Shown here: piece after piece, positions 10,450 to 20,419 of the stretch | How positions within the stretch are numbered: position 1 is the stretch's first letter | How the letters are laid out: each line of letters starts with the position of its first letter | The notes under the pieces: generated by a model | The model's database searches: none | What the model saw: only the letters and a program-made list of their open reading frames with translations | Told to the model about the DNA's origin: nothing | Source: Candidatus Caenarcanales bacterium | Lineage (GTDB): Bacteria > Cyanobacteriota > Vampirovibrionia > 2-02-FULL-35-15 | Assembly: GCA_020050435.1 (NCBI GenBank) | Contig: JAGVKQ010000019.1 | Span: 83,646 to 147,645, forward strand | Length of the DNA: 64,000 nucleotides | Direction: 5' to 3' | Translations under genes and position numbers: made by a program

Positions 10450-10571
10450 AATATGAGTATTGAGCTTATTCTATCATTTTTAAAACATAGGGTAAATGCT
10501 CTTATTAAGATAGATTGCTAGGTAATTAAAAACCCTTTATATTTGGGTAGATATCTTTAAGTGAGGAAAAA

Positions 10572-11153
10572 ATGAATATTGGGCGCTGGCTTTTTAATCT
10601 TTTAATAAATAGATGGAGACATTCTAGCTCGAATGTGCCCCCATCTAATGCTCCTCTACCATCTGATGACAATTTGCTACCCCTGCCACCTAGGGCTGCT
10701 TCGTTACCTCGTGGTTTACCATCATCTGAATTAGATCAGATAAATAGAGAACCGGTAGATCAAAAACTAGTTGATGGTTTAGCTGATGCTGTAATAAAGT
10801 CAGTGGAAGACATCTTAAAAAGAGATGGAAAACTAAAAGAAGATCTTTACCTTCCTGATTCTATAAAATTAGATGTAGATGCTGGTGGAAGTGAACTAGG
10901 GTCAGAATTAGCCTGGTTAATTATGAAAAACAGTAGTGGGAAAAATTATGTTTTAACTATTCTTATTCAAAGATGTGGAGAAAGTGCTAAAGATACTGGG
11001 GCATTTGAAGGAATTACATTATCAAAAGGTTTAAAAATTGAAGATCTTCCAGCTTTAAGAAATGAAATTGAACCAAGTATATATAATCTTATAATAGGTG
11101 CTGATATCTTAAGAGTAAGTGCTTTTCATCGAGCTACTAATCGCCCTACTTAA
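10572..11153 (+). CDS. Hypothetical protein
   Basis: Open frame of 193 aa; no family recognised. Confidence 0.5.
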   Translation: MNIGRWLFNLLINRWRHSSSNVPPSNAPLPSDDNLLPLPPRAASLPRGLPSSELDQINREPVDQKLVDGLADAVIKSVEDILKRDGKLKEDLYLPDSIKLDVDAGGSELGSELAWLIMKNSSGKNYVLTILIQRCGESAKDTGAFEGITLSKGLKIEDLPALRNEIEPSIYNLIIGADILRVSAFHRATNRPT

Positions 11154-11671
11154 GGGACCACTTCCTGATTTGTATCATTAGCATTATTATCAGGTAAAAT
11201 CCATACGTAACTATTAGTATTTTGATCAAAATAGCTGTTCCCAGCGCTTTGATTATTTTGATCATCAATATTGAAATTGCTTACAAAAGCATCTTGATTT
11301 ATTTGAGGATAACTATTTCCAGGTATATAACTAGCATTGTATGAGTTTTGATTACCCCCTACAAAATTTCCATTAACATTAGTGTTTATTAGACTTGAAG
11401 CAGTTGTTACTCCATAACCTCCAGGAATATATCTGTTTACCGGATTACATGGGCTTAATAAACTTCTTGGATTTCTTGCAGTGTTTACTATATTTCTTGC
11501 TTGAAAATATGGATTTGCAATTCTTTGTACTGAAGCAGGTGCAAAATAATTATAGAGAAGATTGAATCCACTTGGTCTACAGTTTCCACACTGTGCAAAA
11601 ACACTATTTATGCTTAATAAAAAAATTGTTGTTAATAATAAAGCAATCTTTTTCATAAGATTATTATTCAC
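11150..11671 (-). CDS. Secreted Asn-rich hypothetical protein
   Basis: Signal peptide MKKIALLLTTIFLLSINSVFAQ; Asn/Tyr-rich mature part. Confidence 0.5.
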   Translation of the reverse strand: MNNNLMKKIALLLTTIFLLSINSVFAQCGNCRPSGFNLLYNYFAPASVQRIANPYFQARNIVNTARNPRSLLSPCNPVNRYIPGGYGVTTASSLINTNVNGNFVGGNQNSYNASYIPGNSYPQINQDAFVSNFNIDDQNNQSAGNSYFDQNTNSYVWILPDNNANDTNQEVVP

Positions 11672-11679
11672 TTTTCAAG

Positions 11680-12060
11680 TTAATTATTGGTTAAGGGAGT
11701 TCTCGCAATAATTTCTTTCATTAAGTGCACTATTTCTTTGTTTTCTCCAATTGGAGGTAAAAGTTCTATGGAAATATTGTTAAATTTCTCTTTTATTTCT
11801 GCAATTTGTTTAGGTATATCTTTGTCTACATGACCACCACCAGCCATAAAAAGAGGAAACACTTTAAAATTTTCTATTCCATTTTTTATGGACAGATTTA
11901 TTACATCAGAAAGGCTGGGAGAAATAAAATCTAAATAAGCCAGAGCAACCTTTTCTTCTCCAAGAGTATTTTTTAAATCAATATATAACTCTTCAAATGG
12001 TTCTCTCCATCGCGGATCTTTGCTTCCATGTGCTATTAAAATGATTTGAGAGTTATTCAT
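11680..12060 (-). CDS. CbiX/SirB-like sirohydrochlorin chelatase
   Basis: ILIAHGSKDPRW...VFPLFMAGGGHVDKDIP motif. Confidence 0.85.
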   Translation of the reverse strand: MNNSQIILIAHGSKDPRWREPFEELYIDLKNTLGEEKVALAYLDFISPSLSDVINLSIKNGIENFKVFPLFMAGGGHVDKDIPKQIAEIKEKFNNISIELLPPIGENKEIVHLMKEIIARTPLTNN

Positions 12061-12964
12061 AAATATTTTTTAAAGCAGCACCCACTTTTTTATATTTAAA
12101 ATCATACCCGCTCTTGGTAAGCTTTTCAGGAATTGCATGCTGCCCACCTAAAAGCATGTCAGCCATTTCACCCAGTAAAACCTTAAGTGCTATTCCTGGT
12201 ACTGGTGCCCAAGAAGGGCGTTTTATAACCTTACCTAGTTCATTACAAAAATCTTTCATAGTCACACACTCAGGAGCTACTGTATTAATTATGCCTGAAA
12301 CACTTTCATTTTCTAAAGCATAAAGAATTATTCCTATAACATCATCTCTATGTATCCATGGAAACCATTGCTTTCCAGATCCCAATGGTCCACCAGCAAA
12401 CATCATAAATGGAGGAGTTATTTTTTCAAGTGCACCACCACCTTTTTCAAGTACAATTCCTGTTCTAAGAAAAACTACCCTGACATTTTCTTTTTGAGCT
12501 GGCTTTGCTGCATTTTCCCACTCTTCACAAATGTCTGCTAAAAAACCACTTCCTTTTTTGTAGCCTTCATTTACTAAATCATTTTCTACATTTCCATAGT
12601 ACCCCACTGCTGAAGCATTAATAAGTACTTTTGGTTTTTTCTTTGCTTTGTTGATGGCTTGTATTAAAGCATTTGTAGAATCTAATCTACTGGATAAAAG
12701 TACTTTTTTTTGTCTATTTGTCCATCTCTTTCCAGCTATAGGCTCACCGGTAAGATTTACTATGCCATCTACATTCTCTATTTCAGAAACCCAGTCACCT
12801 AGAGATTTTCCATCCCATTGTTTTAATATGAGTTTTTCATTTTCAAGATCTTTATATTTTTCTGGATCTCTTGCAAGAAGAACAATGCTATGCCCTTTTT
12901 CTTTTAGCTCTTTAATAAGCTCTTTTCCTATAAAACCCGTGCAGCCAGCTAGTAATAATTTCAT
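12053..12964 (-). CDS. TIGR01777-type NAD-dependent epimerase (YfcH/SulA-like)
   Basis: LLLAGCTGFIGKEL; NLTGEPIAGKRWT; INASAVGYYGN; C-terminal LLGEMADMLLGGQHAIPEKL. Confidence 0.9.
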   Translation of the reverse strand: MKLLLAGCTGFIGKELIKELKEKGHSIVLLARDPEKYKDLENEKLILKQWDGKSLGDWVSEIENVDGIVNLTGEPIAGKRWTNRQKKVLLSSRLDSTNALIQAINKAKKKPKVLINASAVGYYGNVENDLVNEGYKKGSGFLADICEEWENAAKPAQKENVRVVFLRTGIVLEKGGGALEKITPPFMMFAGGPLGSGKQWFPWIHRDDVIGIILYALENESVSGIINTVAPECVTMKDFCNELGKVIKRPSWAPVPGIALKVLLGEMADMLLGGQHAIPEKLTKSGYDFKYKKVGAALKNIYE

Positions 12965-12967
12965 TGT

Positions 12968-13840
12968 TTACCTACAAAGTAAAACAGGACATTGTGCTTC
13001 CATTAAAATTTGATTAGTTGTACTATCAAAAATTAATTCTAAAAGTTTATTTGAGCCGAATGCACCAATTGCTATTATCCCAGGGTTATATACTTTCGCT
13101 TCATCTAAAATTACTTTCCATGGCGTCGTTGCACCGATTCCTGTTTTATAAGTAGCTTTTAAATTGTAAGGTGTTAAAAACTCTTTTGCCTCATCAAGTG
13201 GTTTTTGAGCCATTTCTAAATCGTTGGCTACGCTCATAATTAATATTTCAGCATTGAGAATACTTGCAATTTGTGCAGTAGTACTTAATGTTCTTTGAGA
13301 GGCCTCGCTACCGTCATAAGCTAATAAAATCCTTTTACTAGATTTCGCTTGGCTTTCAGCAGGCACTACAAAAATGGGTCTTGTTACTTGGCGAAGTAAT
13401 TCTTCAGCAACTTCACCCGGTTCTTTAGAGTCTTTCTTATAACCTTCTCCTCTTTTTCCAATTACTACTAAATCTACAGTTTTTGAAGCGTGAATTAAAG
13501 ACTCTTCTATTACCCCTCTTATTGATTTAAAAGTACCAGTTACGTTGTTTTTTTTACAAGTGGTCTCAAAAAGTTCTTTAAGATTAGTTCTTTCTTTTTC
13601 AAATTCATTCTCTGTTTGTAATTGCTCTTCTGTGTCTCTTACATGTGGCGCAGCAGTAGTAACACCTAATGCTGATCCTATTAATTCAGCAGGTTCCCAC
13701 TCTAATAAACGAGCAATATTTTCTATATATAAACCTTTGATCTCTGCTTTTGAAGCCTTTGCCAACTCACAAGCTAAATCTAATGCAGCTAAACTGGCTT
13801 TGGATTCATCTATAGCTATTAATATACTTTTCACTTTCAT
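12968..13840 (-). CDS. Universal stress protein, two tandem UspA domains
   Basis: ILIAIDESKASLAALDLA and ILLAYDGSEASQRTL; VVIGKRGEG and IAIGAFG motifs. Confidence 0.9.
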   Translation of the reverse strand: MKVKSILIAIDESKASLAALDLACELAKASKAEIKGLYIENIARLLEWEPAELIGSALGVTTAAPHVRDTEEQLQTENEFEKERTNLKELFETTCKKNNVTGTFKSIRGVIEESLIHASKTVDLVVIGKRGEGYKKDSKEPGEVAEELLRQVTRPIFVVPAESQAKSSKRILLAYDGSEASQRTLSTTAQIASILNAEILIMSVANDLEMAQKPLDEAKEFLTPYNLKATYKTGIGATTPWKVILDEAKVYNPGIIAIGAFGSNKLLELIFDSTTNQILMEAQCPVLLCR

Positions 13841-13984
13841 CTCCTTTAACTATTTATACTAGTTTACCATTTTTTTTATAGGGGATCTCCTATATATTTC
13901 CTAATTAATTTTGCATAAGCTAAGCTTGTTTTTTATATAGTCCTTAAAGTATTATACTTAGTAGAATAAAGCGATTTTTTAATT

Positions 13985-14722
13985 ATGGACCCAATTCAAA
14001 ATTTTATAAACAAAATATGTGGTGAAGGTAAATACTACAAAAAAATACGTCTACTTGAAGAAAAAAATACAAAAAGAAAATGCCCCCGATCATATTATGT
14101 TTTTAGGTTTGATGATGAGGATAGAAAAAGGAATGCACTTTTTACATCTTTTGAGGTAGGAATAAAACTCCACATGATGTTTAGAGGTTATTTAAATAAA
14201 ATAGCTGGGAATCTTCCTCCTTCTCCTTTTCAACAATGGTTATATAAACTTGTTGGATTAAGAATTGAGAATGATGTTTTTATTGCCCCGGAATTTATTA
14301 CTGATATTTTAGTTATAGGCTGGACAAAAATTAAACAAGGATGTTCGATAGGATTAGCTGTAAAATGTTTCAATCACTTATTTGAAGAAAATGGCAGAGT
14401 GTTATTAGGGTACATAACTATTGGAGAAAATACATCTATCGGTGGTTATACTATTATTACTCCAGGGGTGACTATCGGTCAGCATGTATGTGTAGGTGCT
14501 GGTGTAATAATTGGACCAGGTGTAAATATTGGAGATCACGTTAAGATAAAAGCAGGTTCAATTATAGGATCTTTTGTAAGAATTGGTAAATGTGCTGAAG
14601 TAGAGATAGGCAGTGTGGTTTTAGAGAATGTTCCACCTTATACTAGAGTATCAGGTAATCCTGCTAAAGTAATTTCAAAAAACCCACGTTTTAAAAAAGA
14701 GTTAGCTTCTTCATTATTGTAG
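13985..14722 (+). CDS. Hexapeptide-repeat acyltransferase (serine acetyltransferase-like)
   Basis: Left-handed beta-helix repeats TIGENTSIGGYTIITPGVTIGQHVCVGAGVIIGPGVNIGDHV. Confidence 0.75.
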   Translation: MDPIQNFINKICGEGKYYKKIRLLEEKNTKRKCPRSYYVFRFDDEDRKRNALFTSFEVGIKLHMMFRGYLNKIAGNLPPSPFQQWLYKLVGLRIENDVFIAPEFITDILVIGWTKIKQGCSIGLAVKCFNHLFEENGRVLLGYITIGENTSIGGYTIITPGVTIGQHVCVGAGVIIGPGVNIGDHVKIKAGSIIGSFVRIGKCAEVEIGSVVLENVPPYTRVSGNPAKVISKNPRFKKELASSLL

Positions 14723-14724
14723 TG

Positions 14725-16182
14725 TTATTTTTTATTTGAAAAAGATTCAGCTACACCACCTCCAATTACAAGAAATCCAAACAAAGAAGTAAGAATGTTT
14801 TTCCAGCTAAAGCCAGAGAATTTCCCCCAGAGGAGTCCACCTAAGCCGGCTATTCCACCAATTACCATGCTGAATACTGGTGAGGGTTCTTCATTGCTAT
14901 TAGTAGGAGAGGAATGTTGAGAAGAAAAGTTTGAGTTAACAGTAGTTGATTTTGAAGATGTTTTTTCATCATGCCAGAATCTTTTAAAGAAAGATGTCGC
15001 TGAATTCCATGCTCTTGCATGCCAAGGTTTTTTTTGTTCTGCTGTGACTGCAGGATTCCCATGGCTAAAAATAGTATCTATTGTTTCGTGAGTTGCTATA
15101 TCGGGAATCTCTGCTGATTTTTTTCTAAGACCCAACCTGTTTGAAATATAATTTCCTGCTCTTTTATACCAACGTTGTTTAGTTTGAGTGGTTAATTCTT
15201 CTGTCGGTTTTTCAGGTTCAGTTACAGGACTACCTGTAATAAAAGCACTATCTAATAAGTCTTTTGGTGGTAAGTCTGTTGCTGGGTTCTCTAAAGTGAA
15301 AATTGTATTTAAAATACTTGTGGGTGTTTCCCCTTTTGCCGTAGCCATAATGTCTTCATAAGACATAGCTTTGTTTTCATGAAGCCTACTTAAATTTTTA
15401 ATTAAGTCAAGATTGTCGGGATTTGAATCCCATATAGTGTCTCTTAAAGTTTGTGATTGATCGGGAGTAAGATCAGTAATTTTATTTACTGTAAAAGCTA
15501 CTAATCTTGATTGTAAGGAATATAGAGTTTTTCTTTCACTTAGATTTTTTGCTATTTCTGCTCTTTCCTCATTAGTAAAAGTGCTAAATAATTCAATATA
15601 TTGTTTACTATGCAGTCCATGCTCTGGTCCAAGAATTTCTGAAAGAATTATTTTATTCATTATATTTTTCGCATTGAGTTTAAGCTTTGTTGATCCAATA
15701 TAAAAAGGTCTATCATCCTCAACTTCTTTTTGGGGTTCAATTGGAGTTTCAAAATTAAGTTTTGGATCATATGGATCCGGTATTCCTGATGTATTTGTAT
15801 TATTCGCTGCATCCCCATAAATAGCTAACTCTGGACTTGCATAGCGTTCTGGTTCTGTGATATTTGGTTGTATGATTTCATTTGTTTCTCTTTCCTCTGC
15901 TTTTATCCCTTGCAGTGCAATAAAACTATTTGCAGATGGTTCATCTAACCTTCTAATTCCTTCTGCCAATTCACCAGGTGTAAATCTACTAAGTTGAGTT
16001 AGTGCTTCTGATAAAACATCTGCTATATGTGAATCTTCTGGACCTTGTGAGACAAGAGCTTGTAAAACATCAGCCTTGCTTAATTTGGGTAATCCTTCTT
16101 CTGTGATTTCAAATTTAGGTAATCTTTCCCTAAGCAAAGCTAAATGGCTATTTATATTAGCGTTTAATGGAGTTGTTGTCAT
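14725..16182 (-). CDS. Hypothetical protein with C-terminal hydrophobic segments
   Basis: 485-aa open frame; C-terminal TM segments; no family recognised. Confidence 0.5.
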   Translation of the reverse strand: MTTTPLNANINSHLALLRERLPKFEITEEGLPKLSKADVLQALVSQGPEDSHIADVLSEALTQLSRFTPGELAEGIRRLDEPSANSFIALQGIKAEERETNEIIQPNITEPERYASPELAIYGDAANNTNTSGIPDPYDPKLNFETPIEPQKEVEDDRPFYIGSTKLKLNAKNIMNKIILSEILGPEHGLHSKQYIELFSTFTNEERAEIAKNLSERKTLYSLQSRLVAFTVNKITDLTPDQSQTLRDTIWDSNPDNLDLIKNLSRLHENKAMSYEDIMATAKGETPTSILNTIFTLENPATDLPPKDLLDSAFITGSPVTEPEKPTEELTTQTKQRWYKRAGNYISNRLGLRKKSAEIPDIATHETIDTIFSHGNPAVTAEQKKPWHARAWNSATSFFKRFWHDEKTSSKSTTVNSNFSSQHSSPTNSNEEPSPVFSMVIGGIAGLGGLLWGKFSGFSWKNILTSLFGFLVIGGGVAESFSNKK

Positions 16183-16329
16183 ATTAGGCCGATTTTCTCT
16201 TTTATAAAATCAATAATTCAAAAGTTTGTAATAAACTCTGAAAATTATTAAACTTTCTCATAAGATATAAAGGTAATATTTAATCTAAATTGATTTTTTT
16301 AATCAGACCTTAATAGGAGTTTATAAAAA

Positions 16330-17505
16330 ATGGACTTTTCTCTAACAGAAGAACATAAATTAATAGAAAAAGCTGCTAAAGATTTTGGCTTTAGAGAGAT
16401 TTCACCTACCATAAAAGAAAACGATGCTAAAAATTATTTTGATAAAAGCATTTTAAAAAAGCTTGGTGACGCTGGTTTTCTTGGTATTTGTATCCCTAAA
16501 AAATATGGTGGACAAGGAGCTGATTATATTTCTTTAGGTCTTGTCTGTCAGGGACTGGAAAGAGTAGATAGTTCTCTTAGAGTGATTATGTCAGTTCATA
16601 CAGGACTTAATTCATTAGCTCTTTTGCAGTGGGGGACTGAAGAACAAAAAAAGAAATATTTAATTCCTCAGGCAAAAGGTGAAAAGATTGCTGGCTTTGG
16701 ACTTACTGAGCCTAATGCAGGTTCTGATGTAATGAATATCCAAGCTACCGCTAAAAAAGAAGGTGATTTTTATATTTTAAATGGTGAAAAAACCTGGATT
16801 TCACTAGCTGATGTAGCAGATAACTTTTTAGTTTTTGCAAAGATGGGTGAAAAAGTTTCAGCATTTATTGTTGAAAGAAGTTTTAAAGGTTTCTCTTCCA
16901 GCTCTATTCACGGGAAACTAGGAATGAGGGCTGGAAATACTGGAAGTATTTCATTCCAGGATTTAAAAGTACCTAAAGAAAATCTTCTGGGTAAAGAAGG
17001 TGATGGAATTAAAATTGCTTTAAGTGCTATTGATAGCGGTAGGTTTACTGTAGCTGCTGGTGCAGTTGGTTTAATTGAAGCCTGCCTTGAAGAGAGCGTA
17101 ATCTACGCTAAGCAGAGAGAAGCTTTTGGAAAAGAAATAGGAAAACATGAACTTGTTCAGCAAATGATAGGTAAAATGGCTGCTTCGCTTGAGGTCGGAA
17201 AATTGCTTGTTTATAAAGCAGGTTGGTTAAAAAATGAAGGTATGAGAAATACTAAAGAAACCTCCCTTGCTAAATGGGTTAACTGTAACAATGCTTTTGA
17301 TTCTGCAAATGATGCTATTCAGATATTTGGAGCTTATGGCTATTCAAATGAATTTAATGTAGAAAGGTATTTTAGAAATTCCCGCGGAGCCGTTATTTAT
17401 GAGGGTACTAGAGAAATACACACCATTTTACAGGCAGAATATGCTTTGGGTTATAGAGAGGATAAGCCTTTAAGTAACCCACTACCTGCTTATCCTTCAG
17501 AATAA
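16330..17505 (+). CDS. Acyl-CoA dehydrogenase family protein
   Basis: GFGLTEPNAGSDVMNIQATA; GKLGMRAGNTGSISFQDLKVP; RYFRNSRGAVIYEGTREI. Confidence 0.93.
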   Translation: MDFSLTEEHKLIEKAAKDFGFREISPTIKENDAKNYFDKSILKKLGDAGFLGICIPKKYGGQGADYISLGLVCQGLERVDSSLRVIMSVHTGLNSLALLQWGTEEQKKKYLIPQAKGEKIAGFGLTEPNAGSDVMNIQATAKKEGDFYILNGEKTWISLADVADNFLVFAKMGEKVSAFIVERSFKGFSSSSIHGKLGMRAGNTGSISFQDLKVPKENLLGKEGDGIKIALSAIDSGRFTVAAGAVGLIEACLEESVIYAKQREAFGKEIGKHELVQQMIGKMAASLEVGKLLVYKAGWLKNEGMRNTKETSLAKWVNCNNAFDSANDAIQIFGAYGYSNEFNVERYFRNSRGAVIYEGTREIHTILQAEYALGYREDKPLSNPLPAYPSE

Positions 17506-17564
17506 TCTCTAATCTTAACCTTGTCTTAAGTTTGCTTTGATTTAGTACCTCTACAAGGTACCTT

Positions 17565-18458
17565 ATGGCAGTACAAAAGATAAATCCCAGCAAACTACAA
17601 CAGTCGGCACAATCTTCTGCTGGTAGCAAATCATCTATAGGCCAGATAGATAGATCTAACCTTATGCAACAGCTTGGAGATTACCAAAACAAATTAGCTG
17701 GAATTAGGCAACATCAACAAAGTTTAATAGGTAAGCAAGGATTACAATCTCCAGAAGTTCTGGCAGATCAGAAATTGGAAAGTACTTATAGAAGTAAAGT
17801 ATATGAATTATCTCAACAAATAGATAAAATGGCGGGAGAAAGTTCTTCTGCTGGAGGTGACTCTCCTCTAGAGAAGCTTGGAAAGATGGGGAAGTCAGCA
17901 TTAGAAGGTGTTTCAAATGGACTGAAGTCTGCAGGAGAGAAAGTATCGAATGCCGTAAATTGGTTTGTAAGCCAGATAAAAGGTGGATCAAATACAAATG
18001 AAGATGCTGGTGGTAACAATCAAAATTGTGGACCGGCTAACTTACTTATGATTGCTAGAAAGCTTGGTGTCATGAAGGGTGGACCAGCAGAAGCTGATGC
18101 TCAAATAGAAAAAATAAGAAATTTAATGGGAGCGAGCTCAAATGAAAATGCACCGACTAAGACTAGTGAGTTAGTAAGAGGTGCTAAGGCGTTAGGCTTA
18201 AATGCAAGCTATTCTAAGGGCAACACTGGTGCTGATGTAGAAAAAGCTTGGAAAAGTGGTAAAGAAATAATTGCACATGTAAATCCAAAAGAATATGGTG
18301 GAGCTGATGCAAACCATTTTGTTGTAGTTCAATCTATAGATAGTAAAACTGTTACTCTTTTTGATCCAGCTCAACAAAAACCAATTACTATATCAAGAGC
18401 ACAATTTGATAAAGCATTGTCTAACCATGGTGGTTTTGCCGTACAAGTTTCCAAGTAA
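17565..18458 (+). CDS. C39-like/papain-like cysteine peptidase-domain protein
   Basis: NCGPANLLMIARKLG (Cys), ADANHFVVVQSID (His), VTLFDPAQ (Asp) ordered as in C39-like peptidases. Confidence 0.65.
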   Translation: MAVQKINPSKLQQSAQSSAGSKSSIGQIDRSNLMQQLGDYQNKLAGIRQHQQSLIGKQGLQSPEVLADQKLESTYRSKVYELSQQIDKMAGESSSAGGDSPLEKLGKMGKSALEGVSNGLKSAGEKVSNAVNWFVSQIKGGSNTNEDAGGNNQNCGPANLLMIARKLGVMKGGPAEADAQIEKIRNLMGASSNENAPTKTSELVRGAKALGLNASYSKGNTGADVEKAWKSGKEIIAHVNPKEYGGADANHFVVVQSIDSKTVTLFDPAQQKPITISRAQFDKALSNHGGFAVQVSK

Positions 18459-18554
18459 AAGAATTACGTATTAATCAACTCGTCTGTTATAAAACCACAC
18501 AGAAGAAGATTATTGACTTTATCGTGTGTAAAATTTATCTTGTTGTATAAAACT

Positions 18555-18638
18555 ATGGAAGATTTCTTTTATATATTTGGTGTACTTTCTTTCTTCTTTA
18601 TTTGTTTTGCATATGTAAAAGCATGCGAGAAACTTTAA
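18555..18638 (+). CDS. 27-aa single-TM micro-ORF upstream of kdpF (MEDFFYIFGVLSFFFICFAYVKACEKL)
   Basis: Manual translation; resembles the small ORF often seen upstream of kdpF/kdpA (pattern FFxxxxAYVxxCExL); absent from the supplied ORF track. Confidence 0.5.
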   Translation: MEDFFYIFGVLSFFFICFAYVKACEKL

Positions 18639-18642
18639 TATT

Positions 18643-18732
18643 ATGAATATTGAGTATTTCTTTTCAATTATTTTTTTAATAGGGTTATTGATTTACCTGT
18701 TTTATGTCCTTTTAAATCCAGAGAAGATATAA
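18643..18732 (+). CDS. kdpF: KdpF small subunit of K+-transporting ATPase (MNIEYFFSIIFLIGLLIYLFYVLLNPEKI)
   Basis: Manual translation; 29 aa, TM helix plus YxLLxPEK ending, immediately 5' of kdpA. Confidence 0.85.
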   Translation: MNIEYFFSIIFLIGLLIYLFYVLLNPEKI

Positions 18733-18734
18733 AA

Positions 18735-20417
18735 ATGATTATTGAAATTACCTTACTAATTTTACTTCTTATTCTTATTGCAAAGTCTTTAGGCTCCTAC
18801 ATGAGTAGGATTTTTTCTTTTAAAAAAACAATTTTAGATCCAATCCTTTTACCGGTTGAAAAAACTATTTATGCTACATGTTTTATTGATCCTAAAAAAG
18901 AACAAAAATGGACTGAATATACAATCTCTTTATTGTTGTTTAATTTACTAGGCTTCTTTTTTCTTTATTTTATTTTAAGAAATCAAGGTTCATTACCTTT
19001 AAATCCAAATAACATTCCATCTCTTTCTCCTGAGCTTTCATTTAATCTTGCTGTAAGTTTTATAACAAATACAAACTGGCAATCAGTTCCTCCTGAAACC
19101 ACAATTAGTTATTTTACAGAGATGTTTGGCTTGACAGTTCAGAACTTTCTTTCAGCTGCATCAGGTATTTGTGTGGCAATAGCTTTTATCAGGGCTTTTT
19201 CAGTAGATTCCAGTAAGACCATCGGTAATTTCTGGGTTGACTTAACAAGAACTGTACTTTGGGTTTTATTACCATTTTCTTTTTTAATAGCAGTGTTTTT
19301 TGTTTCACAAGGTGTAATCCAGAACTTAAATCCAAATCTTCAAATAACTACCTTAGAAGGATATAAACAAATTATTCATCAAGGTCCTTTAGCATCCAGA
19401 GAAAGTATAAAAATGTTTGGTACAAATGGAGGAGGATTTTTTAATGCAAACTCTGCACATCCTTTTGAAAACCCATCGCCACTAACCAACTTTTTTCAAA
19501 TATTGATAATGCTTTCTTTAGGATCTGCTCTTACTTGTGTTTTTGGAAATTTTGTAAAAGATAAAAAACAAGGCTGGGCAATTTTTGCTTCTATGCTAAT
19601 TCTTTTTTTAGCTGGAGTTTATTTTACTTATATCTTTGAATTGAAAGGTAATCCATTGCTAGCAGTTGCTGGTGCAAATATGGAAGGAAAAGAAGTTAGA
19701 TTTGGAATCTTTGATTCAGTTTTATTTGCTGTTGCTACTACAGCAGCTTCATGTGGTGCAGTGAATTCTATGCACGATAGCTTTACTCCTGCTGGAGGAA
19801 TGATCCCCCTTATAAATATCATGCTTGGAGAAATTATTATAGGTGGAGTTGGTGCAGGACTTTACGGAATGTTACTTTTTGCCATTCTTACAGTATTTAT
19901 CGCTGGATTAATGGTGGGAAGAACACCGGAATATCTCGGAAAAAAAATTGAATCAAAAGAAATTAAAATGACAATGCTTGCAATATTAATTCTTCCTATA
20001 ATTATTCATTGCTTTACTGCGGCTGCATGTATTTTACCAGTAGGAGTTCAAAGTATTTTAAATCCTGGTCCACATGGTTTTACTGAAATTTTGTATGCTT
20101 TCTCTTCTGCTGTGGGTAATAATGGAAGTGCTTTTGCAGGATTAAACGCAAACACTACTTTTTATAACTTGACTACAGGTGTAGCTATGCTCATAGGAAG
20201 ATTTATTTCAATGATTCCCACTCTGGCAGTGGTAGGATCTATAGCGTCTAAGAAAATTGTGCCGCCTTCTATTGGTATATTTCCTACTAATGGTCCCATG
20301 TTTGTTTTTCTTTTAATTGGTGTAATTTTAGTTGTCGGTGGACTTATATATTTCCCTGCTCTTTCACTGGGTCCTATCGTGGAGCATTTTCATATGCATT
20401 CAGGAAAGGTTTATTAA
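18735..20417 (+). CDS. kdpA: K+-transporting ATPase subunit A
   Basis: [40 protein letters not shown]. Confidence 0.97.
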   Translation: MIIEITLLILLLILIAKSLGSYMSRIFSFKKTILDPILLPVEKTIYATCFIDPKKEQKWTEYTISLLLFNLLGFFFLYFILRNQGSLPLNPNNIPSLSPELSFNLAVSFITNTNWQSVPPETTISYFTEMFGLTVQNFLSAASGICVAIAFIRAFSVDSSKTIGNFWVDLTRTVLWVLLPFSFLIAVFFVSQGVIQNLNPNLQITTLEGYKQIIHQGPLASRESIKMFGTNGGGFFNANSAHPFENPSPLTNFFQILIMLSLGSALTCVFGNFVKDKKQGWAIFASMLILFLAGVYFTYIFELKGNPLLAVAGANMEGKEVRFGIFDSVLFAVATTAASCGAVNSMHDSFTPAGGMIPLINIMLGEIIIGGVGAGLYGMLLFAILTVFIAGLMVGRTPEYLGKKIESKEIKMTMLAILILPIIIHCFTAAACILPVGVQSILNPGPHGFTEILYAFSSAVGNNGSAFAGLNANTTFYNLTTGVAMLIGRFISMIPTLAVVGSIASKKIVPPSIGIFPTNGPMFVFLLIGVILVVGGLIYFPALSLGPIVEHFHMHSGKVY

Positions 20418-20419
20418 AA

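Noticed and set aside
18459-18554. Possible c-di-AMP (ydaO-type) riboswitch upstream of the kdp genes
   Set aside because: Leader is only about 96 nt and I could not identify the conserved motifs of that riboswitch; only a weak CACAC/GTGTG pairing seen.
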